Origin: Cristatella mucedo
Lineage: Eukaryota; Bryozoa; Phylactolaemata; Cristatellidae
Assembly: GCA_009760855.2 (NCBI GenBank)
Contig: WPIO01000004.1
Location: 12,660,501 to 12,724,500 of the forward strand
Length of the DNA stretch: 64,000 nt
Direction: 5' to 3'
The notes under the pieces are model-generated. The model did not search any database, was not told the DNA's origin, and worked only from the letters and a program-made list of their open reading frames with translations. Of the stretch, positions 1-14,532 are shown piece after piece; the stretch's first letter is position 1; every line of letters starts with the position of its first letter. Made by a program: the position numbers and the translations under genes.

Positions 1-3000
1 GGCAAGTGTACAAGAGACTGAATAGAGCTGCTCAGCTCTGTAACTGAGAGCGCCACAGCTTCCGGCGAAAAGACAGGCAGCTGAAAAAAGACACGACGCC
101 GGCCGTCACGGAAAAACGTGTCTTCCAACAGTGGAGCTGGGAACGAGGCTGCAGCTGATGCTGCACATGCACACCGGCCGATCGTACTAGTTGCAGCACA
201 AGATCTACAGGGACGAACCTAGCCAGCAGCAGCAGAACCATAAACAGCAAAAGAGCCCCGGTCAGCAGGGCTGCAAGTAGCCACCGCTGTATCAAGTGCA
301 ACGTATCGTTGCTCACGACATACCGGGGTGCTAATGTATGCCCACGCTTACGTCAGCATCAAAACCCGACTACCAACATCCCCAGCAGAAACTTAATAGG
401 TCTGAGCCATGCTAGAAGGCGCCGGCCCAAAATCGGAGCAGCAGAGGATGCAGGTCCGGCAACGTCCTCCTCTGACACGCCCTCCTCGGCTGGAGTGTCA
501 TCAGCCATAGTGCTCCAACTGCACGGGGGGGGGGGGGGCCGGATGGGGAGGGGGGCCACGGCAGGAGCAAACAGATGCGCCACAGTCCACGCTGAGCTCA
601 GCGAGCTGACGCGACACGCGATTAGGATAAGTGGCCACGAGCAGACGGAGCACGAGAGAAAATGGCACGGTTCGCCCGAGAGCGAGCAGCGATTCGGCAC
701 CGGCAGAAGCAGCCGCGGCGGCTATGTAGCTGCAAGCTGGCTGCCGCTGACCTCATCATCACCATCATCGAGCCCAATCGGAGCAGGCTACCAATCACTT
801 TGCAGCAGCTGCACGACGATGCCGATGTGACAGACTCGGTGAGCCCGCGAGCGCACAGCAGAGTGGTCATGCAGTGTGGGGCTACGGCGGCGACAGAAAG
901 TGAACGCCCGCCGGCCGGCCAGAGCTCGGGACTGGTGAGAGGGGGGGGAGTGAACTAAGTGCTGCGCGTGTGCTGCGAGCGTACTGCTCTAGCACCCCTC
1001 TGACAGCCGCCGGCGACGACGCAGCCGCCAGGCCACCAACCTTTAACTATGCTAAAGACCGGCTTGATGTACATGACGTCGCTGTGCACGAGAAGCCGAC
1101 AGCTGGTGCTGGACAGGTGCAGTATGCAGTACTTGTTGAGCACGTAGAAGTTCTCGCCGTACGGCAGCGTGGGCGAGTTGAGGCACTCGCAGTCGACGGC
1201 GTAGAAGCGGCCGGGCACCGTCTCCGGCAGCGCTATCTGAAAACCCATTCGCAAATCGGCGAGCGCTCGGGTTTTTTCTCCTTTTGCTGCCGCCATCATC
1301 GCGAGTCCGGGCAAGCCCAAGTGGCAGGCAGGTGCAAGGCGCACGGACCGGGAACACAGTCAACAGCAATCGGGAACGAGAACTCGCGCCTGCTCGTGCA
1401 TCGGCTGAGGTGAGCTCGACCGACGACCGACCGACGGACGGACCGAGTACGCACCTGCACTTCGGTTGCCGGCGATCGCTTTGGTCCAAAAGAAGCATTG
1501 ATAGCGAGCGTGTACGTGATCTTTCGCTGCTTCTTCCCGTCGGCGCTGGGGCTTTCAGGCCAGGACGACAGAGCGAGATCTGCAAGAGCGGCACCGACTG
1601 CGCTCACGGCACGCGTCGGCAGGGGCCACTGGCCTCGCACCATCTCATGGTGGAACTCGGTGGGCAGCGGCGGCTTGCTCACGTGGCGACCGGCGGTGCG
1701 CTGCTGCGTGAGCAAGTAAAGTGCCGTGCGAGACGTCAGCAGCGAATCCCTACCACTCGTCGCTCTCTTGGCCAAGAAGTCGGCAAAGAAAGGGCTGTCC
1801 GTGAACAGGAGTGCAAACAGCTCGTGAGCCGGCAGGTTGAACGTGCTGTCCAACATCTGAACGCCCCTGTGCTCATGACCGTGAGCAGGACAGGCCTCCA
1901 AGGCAGGCCACGTGCTGCTGCTGCCCTCTACAGCGCGGTCGATGCAAAAAAAGTTCGTCTTTGAAGAGCGAAGCTGCCCATCCGGTTTGAGCAAAGAACG
2001 ACACGAGGGAAACAGCCTTGCATATCGGCTGTCCTGCAAAGACGCAGCAGTTCTGCTGCCTGCCTCCTGCCGCCCTACCGCACACCCGTCTGCCTGCCTG
2101 ATTGAGCGTCTGCTACCAGCCAGATCCGAGCCGGCTGTCCCCAGTTCACCACCCACACCTGCGTTGGAGAGCGATGAATTACCTAATTTTACTGCGAAAT
2201 AATCAGATGCACCGAGCTTAATTAACAATTCTTCGATACGTGCAACACTGTGGGCTTCGAGCATTTGAGCAGCCGAATTTCACGGCATTCCACAAGCAAG
2301 TTTTCGAGAAACCGGAAATCGTATGTGGACCGAAAGTGGATAGCAGTTATGGGAGGGTACAGTCAACTGTAAAGTTTGCTTAATACGGCTTTAAATTGCA
2401 CTGCCCCTTATGCAATCTCTATTTCTACTTCATGCAACCAATTTATATTGGATCTCAGTGCTGTGCTATCACAACCAGACCACAGTGCAGTGTCATGCAG
2501 TATATTTCAATTTTTTCGACAAAGCATCAGTGACAAAATGCCGTGAAATTTGCCAGGTATGCTTTAAACACAGATGCATGTCATATACAGTTGCTATTTG
2601 AGCTTTGCACAGCCATATTGTAGCAGGCAGTGGCAGTTTGCAGTAGAAAAAAGATTGCACTAAGACTTTGCTCCCACTATCTTGCAATAACCTCTACTTA
2701 TCTTCTAGCTGCACATTTTCTTTAAAAAAAATGGCTGGCTGATATGTATGTACTCAAACTACATAAAAAAACTGTCCTGCTCTCACAGAAGTCCCACCGC
2801 ACACTGTTGCTATGGCAACAGCCTGAGAAGGCGCTGAGCACGGTGAGGCTCCCACAGACCAGCAGCACAGCACAACTCCTACACCAAAGCCTATCAGCCA
2901 TGCAAGTGCCCGTCTCAGCACTGTCAAGAGCACAACATTTGATGCCACATTTTTCCAAAGATAATCTGTATCTCGATGATTAAGATAAGACGGCAGCTGT

Positions 3001-6000
3001 AGCATAGTGCTGTATATCCGTGCAACCAACGATAAAAGTAAAAATAAAGGGTAGCTGATTTAAACAGCCTTGTTTCTACAGCAGCAGATTAGTCTTACTG
3101 TCTTTCATACTGCTTGCATCAGACTGCAATAATAATAATAACATACAATGTGCATAGAGCCCCAAGAGAACTAAGTCTGTCTATGAGCACGGCACATATA
3201 TTAGAAAGAAAGCATGTCAACTGATTGGTGATAACATTCACAATTTTAGTAAGCATATATACATTAAGAACAATTAACACTGATCAAATGCAGTGACAAA
3301 CAGGTTGATTTAAGCGCCTTCAAGTCAGGGGCTGTCATGATGTCAGTTGGTAATAAGTTACAGGTTTTAGAAACATAGGAGTGTCATAAACTTTGAGTTG
3401 CCAAAAGCCAAGATCAGCTGAATCAATAGCCTCATTTGTCTGATAAGTCATTGGGGCTTTGACCCCACTCGAATCAGGCAACAATAAAATATTGCCTGCT
3501 GCAGGACTAGGCCCCACGACCTGGACCGTAAAGTACTTTACCACAGGACTAAGACTCGGCAGCAATGGATTATTTCATAAAAGTTAACTATAAAAATGCA
3601 TAACTTTCAGGTCATGTGGAAAATAAGAATGCAGCCTTTGCAGTTGAACAAAGTAACATATGTGTCTTGCCAGGCATTTTGGAATTAAACACGATTTATT
3701 CTTCAGTACCTTCGAGATTCACAGTATCATGGTCTTCATCCACTTCTGGCTCATCGCTAGCGATGCAGCTGCTGCCGCTGCTGTTGCTCCTGCTTCTGTC
3801 GCCCCTGCTACTACTGCTTCTGCTACTGCTTCTGCTGTGGTGGCTGTGATCCATGGTAGTTCCGTTCAATGCAATAGCAAGGGGCTCGACATCACCAATC
3901 ATCGTATTTCTGATTTCATTGTGTGACCTCTATGAAATAGAAAACATTAACATATCTAGAAGCAGTGACAATGGCTAACAACACAATGCACTTGTGTCAG
4001 GCAATGCACAGAATCGCCACCAAGCAGATAGGAAGAGATAGGCCTTCCTAAACCTGCTGCTTCCCTTGACCTGACGTCGGCCAAGGCGCCTGAGGCTGGG
4101 CAACCAAATTGATAGGACGATCACTGTGATCAAGTGATATGCCAAGCAGAAGGCATCCGAGAGCGGCCTGGAAACACGTCTGAGAGATTCAACTCAGTAA
4201 AAAGAACCTGGCAAGAACCACGACTTTGATTAAATGTGAGTGCCTAGAGGGGAAAGGTAGTACTTGTAGGAGTGACAAGTAAAGCACTCAGCAATAGTAA
4301 AGTGCGTAGAAAGAGATTGAGTTCTGAGGGCACTTATCAAATGTATTACTATTATTATTATTATTACTATGAAGTTAAACCGTTAATTTTCTGTCACAAG
4401 CATCCCGAATTCCTTCCCTATGCATTTTGATGGAGCTCAGAGTAAACGGTATCCAGCCTATCCAAAGCTTCAGCAACTAAGTCTCCTACTACCGTTTTAT
4501 AAATATGAATGCCTACCAGCCAGCAGCTATGAATTGCCAAGGAGCAAACAATCACAGCTACCAGTGCTGTTCGTAACCCCAGCTGCGAGTACGAATCGGC
4601 AAGCCCTTACCTCCAGAGATTCGCGTTCAATGCGCAAGCCATCTGAGCCATGCTCCGAGGGTAGAAGCTCTTCGACTGCTTCCGAAGCAATGTGAGGCTC
4701 GTCCCCTGAGTGCCCGACTTCCTGAGGTGCTCCATATAGCCAGCGCACCAGAGCCCAAAGATCAGATCCTGAGATCGGCTTTAAAAAAAAGCAGGCAGGT
4801 GATCAAGCCACGAGTCTTGAAAACGGCATTGCTGTATGAAAAGCACAGACATTTGCACACAGCAAACGTAGGCAGCTCAATGGCTGCAGGGTAGGCATCC
4901 ACAGAGTGAATTGCTTGGCGGCTTCTGCTCAGTAAAAGCCTGGCACTAAGCATAGACCTGTAAACAGGTGCCCTGAAAGCAAACAGCGTTTTCACAAGGC
5001 TGATAAGCAATTTATCCTGGCTGCCAAGACTACATGGTGAGCCGTGATGGCACACTAGGTAAGGCGGTTGCTTTCACGACCTCGGTCCCGATGTCGTGGG
5101 ATCGATTCCTGCGGTGGGTGATTCTTTATCGCCACTGCTTGCAGTGACGATAGCCGTAAAGGCTCTTCTGTCGCTATACAAAAAGAGGCAGCTGTTTAAT
5201 CAGCTAGGATTTATTTTTTTATTTATTTACATAAAATAAAAGTATGGTGCCAGAGTGCCGGCTTTTATAGGGATCTACGACAGAAGCCAGACACTAAGTG
5301 CAAGCTATGAAAGACCACATGGACAAATTCATAAAAAGTGCCGGCCTTACAAAGAAGGAGGTCTCTTAAGAAGTTCAAATCTCAGACGAGCTTCACTTGC
5401 CAGGGAGACAAATCGGAGACTGCACTATGACAGCATATAATCTCCCCGGTAGCTGAAATCTTAATAAAAGAACTAGACAACTGAAAAGTCTCGGGAAGTC
5501 AGAAAATCGCTAAGCCATACTTGCCCACAACACCAGAAATGGTGCAAGCAGCAAGCTGACTATAGCATCAGCGATCAAAGTCATCGACATTATATCGAAA
5601 AATTGGCTCTGCATCGCTGAATAGATCCAACAAAATTCATTTGCAAAAATCATTCAGCTAAATCAGACTTTAAAGTATCCTCATTCAAAATCACAGTGGC
5701 ATATACAATGACACGGTAGAGAAAGCTCTGAATTGTTAGTGCTTGTAAAAAGCTAAGCTAGTGATGCAAAAAAGCCTTACACAAAAGGCTGTTAGCAGCA
5801 GCGTTCATAATTGCAGGCTCTCCAGAAGCCAAGGTCCTGAAAACTCTTCTCAGGCTGATTTCTCAATCGGTGAACCACCAACAGAACAGATTTATAAAAC
5901 CCGAATAGGAGGTACTTACACGCTCAGTAAGTGCACATATCCAAGCTTTGAATATGACAAGGTACGTCTGATCTCTGGCAACAAACGAAGAAAAAAGGAA

Positions 6001-9000
6001 CCGGTCTTTAGCAGTAGTAATCTGAATTGCATTTGGAATGACTTTGGCAGTCCTGCACTTGTTAATAGCAGTGATCTCGTGAAGTGGGATACAGATCTAA
6101 AACAGTAAAGCTTAGCGACTGCTTCGGGAACCTTAAAGCGACAGCGACATGGCATAGGCAGTACAGCGACATGGCATAGCAAAGGCTCATATACAATGAC
6201 GATTATAGGAAGTACAAATTTGACTTCCTTATAACAACAATAATAATAATAATAGTGCACTTGATAAAGCACCCTCAGAGAACTCAACTTTTTTTCTAGG
6301 TGCTTACATTTGCTGCAAAGGGAAACGCAATTGAATGGTGAATGGTGAGTAATATCATGCTTGCCCTCAAAGCACATAGTTGTCTGCCACAGGAGGCTAC
6401 ATTACCAGTTCATATGGTACTGCTTCAATACAATCTGCAGTGGTGCAGCTACATGACTGAATCTAATAGATGGCTTATGTACACAATCTACCAAGCTTCG
6501 TTCAATCGAGATTTCTGTCACTTGAGTCAGAAACACAAACATATACATCTGTATACCTTCCTTTCCAGCAAATGTCAAGTGCCTAGAAAGAGATTGAGTT
6601 CTCTGAGGGCACTTTATCAAGTGTATTAGTATTATTATACCGTTTGCAACCAAGCAACAGTTTCCGGCTAACCCTTTTACTAACAAGCACAGCAGCAGCA
6701 ATACAAATCTGCACCAGGTCTAGTCTTTTCAAAGGCATGATGAGAGCTCAGATGCAACATCAAACTGTCTGGCCACTAAAGAGAGTTTGTTAACAGTGCA
6801 TACAGCAATCAAAACGACACAAGAGAATATCGGCTATAATATATGTAATATATACAATATATAATATAATATATGCTACAATGGAAATGTTGACCTTGGT
6901 TTTCTTCTACAACGACGTGGTTTTCCTATGTGCTGGGATCTGCTTATTTGTTAAACAATACTTAAACTGAGCTGAGGCTAAAGCCTGAATTTGCTAAAAC
7001 AATAACTGAGCAAGGGAAAAATTCGGGCTCAAAACTGGCCACATTTGGGGCAAGGCATGCACAGCAACCATAGAACTGAGTATAAGTCAATCCAGAGCAC
7101 TAGTAGTTTGAGCAGATGCATGGCAAATTACCAAGTTACGTTCGAGGAACTGAAAGCCTGTCTGCATCAATCACCAGGTGAGTTGAGGTAAGCAGCTTTC
7201 ACACAATGTGGAAGTTGAGGTAGACAGTTACCACGGGGAGGGCAGCAAAAGTGAAGCAGCAGGCAAACAGGCAAAAACAGGAGCGAGCTGTTTATCAGCT
7301 TGTGTAACGAACCGTGCTTTCCCATCCAAAAAGGTTGGCATAAAAGCCGATCCGGTTCTGGCTCACGTATAGCCTGCCGTGAACGAGGAAATCCTTTTTC
7401 AGTGCACAGGAATAGTCTGCAACAAAGATACGATGGCTGACTGCATAACTATTGTAGTTTGTATTGCAATAGTGTCCAAAAAGCATAATAAACTGACTGC
7501 CTCCGCAAAAAGCATTGCAGATGCAAAAAGATGAGCACTGCACTTTTCTTCAGTAACAGTGGACGGAGAAGACAGAGAAAAATGTGTGAATTGTCACTAG
7601 CATGATGATCCTGCCTATCCACGTTACACCATCTCTGTAAGACGTCCTATGGCTTCCAATCAATAATTGCATCCATTTCAAAATCAATAATTGCATCCAT
7701 TTCAAGATCCTCTCTCTGGCCAATAGGTCGCTTCACACAGCCAGCTTACCTATCCGACCTACTTAGCTTGCCCAGTGTGTTGTCGCACCACCAGCCCCTC
7801 GGCTTCAAGCCATCTTGATGCTCCTCGAACAAAACTGAAACCTCTTGGCAATCGGGTATTCAGTTCGTATGCAACAAAAATGTAACTTGCTTCCGGCTTA
7901 TGCAATCACCTGCATTGACTTTGCACAATTTTAGTCTCAGATAAAGATGCATGCGTTCCCCTGTGCTTTCCCTGTGCTCCAGTATACTGATCTTTTTCGT
8001 TCAGGAGTACTTTGCCTGCTTACTTACACATGATTCAGTGCATGTTACTATACTATACATACTAACCAAGGGTTCTACAAACCAGCTGCCCAGGGAAACT
8101 TGTATGCTTTTGCATGCTTCTTTAAGCATACTACATTGCTTGGCATTAACTCTTGGTTATTACCTTTTCGGCAGGGAGTTGTAAAGCATTTAGACGGAGA
8201 ATTGTTTCTTTTACGCTGCTATATGCAAAACTTGTTATTATAATTATAACTTGAATTATCCTCCTTCTCCAATCCCATTGATACTGATAAACTCTGGCCA
8301 CCTATCAGCTTCCGGTAAGCATCCGGCTGTCGTCAAGCCACTGCTGCAGCCGATCAGAACTCAGCAAGAGTACATTACATCTAAGTATAACAATAATAAT
8401 AACAGTAATATATTTGCATAACCCTCCCAGAGAACTTAATCTGCATTTAGGCACCCTACATATTCTGTAAAGGAAGCAAGATCAAATGGTTAGTTGTAAC
8501 ATGTACAATGTCAACAAGCATAATATGGTTAGAGGTGACATGCACGGTGTCAACATGCAAAATATTATTAGTGATAGCATGCATCAGTACGCATAAGCAC
8601 ACAAAAGGACGAATCACAAGGGCCCACTAAATGCTGTGATAAACAGCTGCGTTTTACTACTTTTTAAATGTTGTCAGGTCAGGGGACGTTGTGACATCAG
8701 TCGAGAGTGAGTTCCGGGCTTTGGGAGCATACGATCTAAACGCATGGTCTCCAGAAGATTTGAAGTTCTCACGACGTATAGGTAAACGATTTGAGTACGA
8801 AAAGCAGTCAGAATGTTATGCAACAGCTGCTGTTGCTATGACTTCTTACATAGCATTCCAAATACTGCACGTTTGAGCTGTTGGCATGACAGCAGCTCAT
8901 CTCTATTGAGCAGATTGGGACACAAATGCAGTGCATGTTCCAATAAGCATCTGCTACGGGTACACACACAGCGGTCTGCTGCCCCCTTTCGCACACATAC

Positions 9001-12000
9001 TCCCGTGTATCACACGTGTATCACAGCTACGGGAGCTCGGTAGAGGGGTAGGTGGGGTGAAGAGCACTTCCGGACTTGCCAATCATTACGCCAAGGTTGC
9101 AAAAAAGACACCGGTTCGCACTAAGCTATGACCAAAGCAGCTGCAGTCCACTATTCTTCTGCGATGTCGCTATTCTACTGCTATGTCACTATTCTACTTC
9201 TGTGTTGCTAAAAAAAAAATGCTAGCTGATTTAACAGCCTCATTTATATAGTGGCAGAAAAGCCTTTAACGGCTATCACTACAGCTTGCAGCAGGCAATA
9301 AAGGATTGCCTGCTGCAGGACTCTCACCCACAACCCGGCTCGTGAACAGCAAGCAGCTGTTCTACTAGCTGTTCTACTATTGTGTCGCTATCCTACTGCA
9401 ATGTCGCACTAGCATCTAGGCCCACACGCCGCTGATTAATAAAATGTGTGAAGAACAGCAATATGCACGGCAAACGTCAACTTGTCTGTATTTCATCATA
9501 TGTTAAGTGCCTAGAAAGAGTGTAAGCTCTCTGAGGGCGCTATACAAATGTATTATTACTAATCATAATCAATGGCAGAATCGTGCAACACCTCATCCAA
9601 AGCAATGAACGGGCGTGGAAAGAGCTTGCCCTTAACTTACTTTCCTTCCCCTCCTCACAGCCCCGCCTCCACCTCGAAACCGCAGCACCTCCACACACAT
9701 CCATCTTCTGACGATATCCAGCAGTGTTTAATTTAAGCCATCGCAATCTGCTTCAGCAGATAGACTGGATGCTTGCATAGCACATACATACATTTGATCC
9801 TGGATGTTGGCAAATTTCCTTAAACTTAACAATTATAAAAACGAACTCCTACTCATAGGACACGACAAGCTTTCGACTTGACTAGGAGACTTAGCACTTC
9901 TAATTGATGATGCTGTAGTGCAACCTCCCCATGTGCTTGGAATGTAGATGTCCTATTTGATAACTTCTTACAGCTTGAAAGCATTGTTAAGAAGATTGCT
10001 TCCGAAGCTAGCCAGTATGCCCAATCCCTGTTTAAGATTATGGGCTGTCTACCTCGATGGCATGCTAAAATGTCTCACTGGCTACATAGTTCCTGCTGTA
10101 TTACTAAAACTCTGCTTGTGCTGGGCTACCAAAAATAACCATTAAACCATTGTAACCGGTGATAAATGTGGCTCCAAGGCTGGTCGACAAATCCCAGAGG
10201 TTCGGCCATGAGTCTTCTTTGCTGGAGGAGCTGCGATGGCTTCCAGTAGATCAATGAATACATGGCTAAATTTGTACACTGACCCACAAAGCCCACCATT
10301 GCTTGGCTCCTTGATACCTCGATGAACTGCTTGGCAACAGAAGCTTTTATTCTGCAGGTCCTAGGCTGTGGAACTCACTTCCATAACTCTTATGCAACGA
10401 CAACTGCAGTCCTGCTGCCGAATGTGACATACCCAATCCAGCTAACCTGACCTGCTACTTCCATGCTACTCACTTACCCGACAGTTATCCTGACTCAGCT
10501 ATGCTTCTCACTTTCCCTTTGTTTCGTGAGATGCAGTATGTTGGCTACCGTATGCACACCGAAAGCGACTTGAGCTTTGCCTGCGCCATAGAAAGTTCTC
10601 CTGCGTAACACTCACTTAGCCTTTGTGGCTTTGTGGAGCTATGGACGGCAATACAGTACACTATATTCCCATGCAGCGCCGAATCTTTACGCAGATCCGC
10701 TCGGTCTAACCTCTCGCTTCCAGGCAGCATTTCCAGGTGCTACAAACCGCTGCCCGAACGTCCCGGCTTTGAGACGTTGCTGGACCCTGTGCCAGGTTCA
10801 TCATCGCTTGACTTCATAGCTGCCACGGTACCAATATCTGATTACAGCTCCCAGTCCCATGAAGGTGACGGATCATCGACACTCCTTGGCAGACGGGTCT
10901 TGGCTCAACTGTCTGCACCCTCTGCTCGGCCATTTCTCAGCCTCGTTCTCATCCTGCCCGAAGCATTTCGCGACAGCCATTGATACAGCAGCCTGCTGCA
11001 GTGGCAGCCAGCCATCCATGAAAAGCGGCTGTGGCGGCAGCCGAGCAGCGATGGCGACAGCAGCAACTTTCTGTGCAGCAGAGGCAGCGCTCAGAGCAGT
11101 GCACGAGCACAAGTCATCGAGGAGGCTCGGTGACCCATCGTGCAGTGGCTCCGAGCGCCTGAGAGAGCTCGACCTCGTAGAGCCGGGACATTGCAGCTAG
11201 CCAGTCCTCGAATTGTGCAGCAGAAAACACGAAACCGGGCTAAGCGATAGAAGATGCCGCATGACTCGAGAATCGACTTCTTCCAGGATGCAGTCACTCC
11301 TACACGCTTGCCGTCCTCAGCACGATGATCTCACTCACTTACTGATCGGCTTCACATCATCAGACACAAACTTGCCGCTCGATCGGCAGCAGGAAAATGA
11401 AGCTAGAAACATTTGGAAGACCCTGCAGCAGATGAACCAAGCTGTTTGCACCATTCCACCACGAAGCGGGAAGCTCGTTGACTAAACTGGCCAGGCGAAA
11501 GCTAGTGACTTCGGGCCCAAATCGAGCATTTCCTAAGATACACTCTCGGCACGATTTTCGATACGTGCACCGCCTAAGTTTTGAAACAGCAAGCAGCCAC
11601 ACACAGGCATGTAGGCAGCGTGGCAGCCAGGCTGCAGCCACCCCAAAAGGGACTCTTGATACTTCCTGCAGGCTGATTCGGGGCAAAGTCTAGGTTAAGC
11701 TATCCCTTTGAAACCTACGCATCTCTTTAAAAGGTCTCTGGCTACAGCCTGGCAAAGCAATGGAAAAACAGCACGACATCGGGAGAAAGGTGGTAAACAG
11801 AGCCAAGCCAAGGATGAGCACGAATATAACGTGAAGGCTATAGCTGCACTCTGATATAGCAACTCAGCTATTCATGCCTCGTCAGTCTCAAGAGTTGTAG
11901 CCGAACCGACAGCGTCGAAGGCCTGCACCTAACAGCTGCTGCCCCTGATATGCCTCACCAAGTGCCACGAACCACATTTTGGATTAATACTCTGACCAAG

Positions 12001-12715
12001 ATCATCTCGTTATCTTCATGATGATCACCAAAGATACTCCACAGAGGGGAAGAGGTGACAGAGCTTGAAAATATCGAGGCCGGCGGTCTGCTGGGGAGCT
12101 TATGTGTATCACAAATTCAGTCCAAAAAAGGCAAATACCTGGCACCTTTCGACTATATATTCGACAGCAAGTTCACCTGTTGCACAGCAGCTCATGGGAT
12201 TCGGCCGCCGGTTAAAGTTCGAGGTTAACTGGTTAAACAGTCTCATTTGCATAGCGGAAGAAGAGCTTTACCGGCTATCGCCACCGCTTGCAGTGAGCAC
12301 TCCGACTAGAGACCGAAGAAGCCAAACCCAAGATCAGGGTCACGACTAGCAAGCACCTTGCCTCAGGGCGAAGACTGAGGCGCGAGTTGGCTAGACATAT
12401 TGCCTCTATACGAAGTGAGCAAACATATAACTAGGAATTGACTACCGGAAGGTGCCTCACTAAAGATCCTACAAGCAGGATTCACATGGTGGTCCCTTGC
12501 TCACACATGCACGTGCACACATGTCTCCATACATGGCAATACGGCATACAAGTCGAAAATTCAGTTAAGAGTTAAATAAATTAAAATTAAAATTCAGAGC
12601 CCGGCTGTATGCTAGGAAGGACCTGAACAGTGGCAGAAGTCTCGGTGAGCACGACCTGAACCTCGTGCATCTGGAAGCTTGCGATCACCGACCGGATGGA
12701 GTCAATGACGTGTGT

Positions 12716-12808
<93 letters not shown>

Positions 12809-14448
12809 TAGTTGCCAGAACTCGCAAGAGCAATCGACTGCACGAGCGCGTCTCCACAGCAGCAGGACAGCAGCGGAGAGCTCACCTACTAATAGACGCT
12901 CTTCCTCGGGCACGCCTTTGAATAGCTTTCTAAATTCGTCCGATCGCTGCCGGTACGACTGCAAGAGACACGCAGAGGTCAGCATCACAGCCCTCTGCCC
13001 CCGGAGATCGGCAGCGGTCACCGGTGGCAGCAGCTGCTGCTGCAGCTCTCGGACGACCGACTACGTCGAGCTGCGCCAGTAATGAGCAAAGCAGCTAGAC
13101 AAAGTCGAGCGCTGCAATGTCACTGGGAGGTGCGAAGCGAAATCGACAAGTAAGTCGAAACGGCGACTGCGGTTCCTTTTAAGAGCGCAGGTACCGAGAA
13201 ATCAGAACCGGGCCTGGACAGCGGCACGCTGCACTGCCTCTCGCCGGCCACTTGGCAAGTGGCAGTCTACTAGGTGTCCACTGGCGTAGCCTGCCCCAAC
13301 TGAACGCACGGACCTGCCTGCTACAGGGACAGCACGCTGTACAGCTCGGCAGAGCCCGGCCTGTAATCCCCTGCAGAGCCCTGTCTGCTGGACGCCAGAA
13401 GGTGGGGCAGCAGCTGAAACCGTTCCAGGCAGGCCACGACCACCCAGGCGGAGTGGGACCTAGCACTCACACATGCTCGATGGAAAGGGCTCACGGCCTG
13501 CCCAGCGAACTGTGAGGGGGGACTTGGAGTGGCCGAGAGCCGTGTGTCCAACCTGGCCCGGATAGCATGCGATAAGTGCAGCTAGCGAAATGGTGTCGAC
13601 CGATTTGGCATCGCATCTCCCTACCGGCAGGAGCCTAGACCAGCGTCCTCGATCCTGATCCAATGCAGTAGCTTCCGGCACAGCCTCGGCCAGAGGCAGC
13701 GGAGCAGCATCACCGCTCGGCGGCACTGCGCCAGGCAGTGCAGCCACTGGAGGAGGCGCAGAGCCTGAGGTCAGTGCTGCTTCTCCTACTCCGCTGCCGC
13801 TCAGAGTTGTCGAGTCGTCCTGGTCATCGGTGCCTCCGCTGCCGTCGCTGCGGTCAACGCAGCTGATGCTGCCACCCATGTAGCCACCGCTGCCGCTGCC
13901 CGAGGCGTTAGCATTGACAATCGATGAGGCAGGCCGTGCCGGCTCACCACTGCCGCCGGCGGCGGAAGCTGGTGGCAACACTGCGGCGGCAGTGGGAGCG
14001 ACAGGGATGCCTGCCTCGTCTGTTGCGAGCTCCGACCCGAGCCGCCGCCGAGGCAGCGGCAGCAGCGCAGCCGCCGCCGCTGCTGCCGCGGGCTGACACT
14101 GCACTGCAGTCGGACGACGACCGATCGCCGACGGGTCGGAGACGACCCGGGCGTGCTTGGCGGCTTGCCCGGCTCGAGAGAGAGCATTGTCCTGACGGAT
14201 GGCTTCGTCCTCGTCGCGACGACGGAAGGAGAGAGAAGACGACAGGGCCCGCCTGACGACGTTAAGATGCCAACCTCTATCGTCAGCCGAGAGCGGACTC
14301 TGCTGCGATGATGATGATGATGATGTCTCGTTCGAGTGTGACGACAGAGTGATGTCTCCGTTACTGAAAGACGCAAATCGAATGGTAACAAGGTAAGCCC
14401 CCAAACTGACCGAATAAGCAAGACACCGCCCCGCAACAAAATTCGATG

Positions 14449-14532
<84 letters not shown>

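Noticed and set aside
1284..1964. 226-aa plus-strand ORF over the VASt exons
   Set aside because: Antisense shadow of the GRAMD1 coding exons, which have clear family matches and splice sites on the minus strand.
5761..6108. 115-aa plus-strand ORF
   Set aside because: Antisense of the GRAM-domain exon at 6,096-5,920.
11360..11686. 108-aa minus-strand ORF in a GRAMD1 intron
   Set aside because: No family resemblance, no flanking splice consensus that fits GRAMD1 phases, and competing plus-strand frames.
12587..13021. Minus-strand ORF with a long Arg-Glu dipeptide run (about 20 repeats)
   Set aside because: The RE run is translation of the (CT)n microsatellite. Only the part at 12,958-12,886 is real coding sequence, bounded by splice sites.
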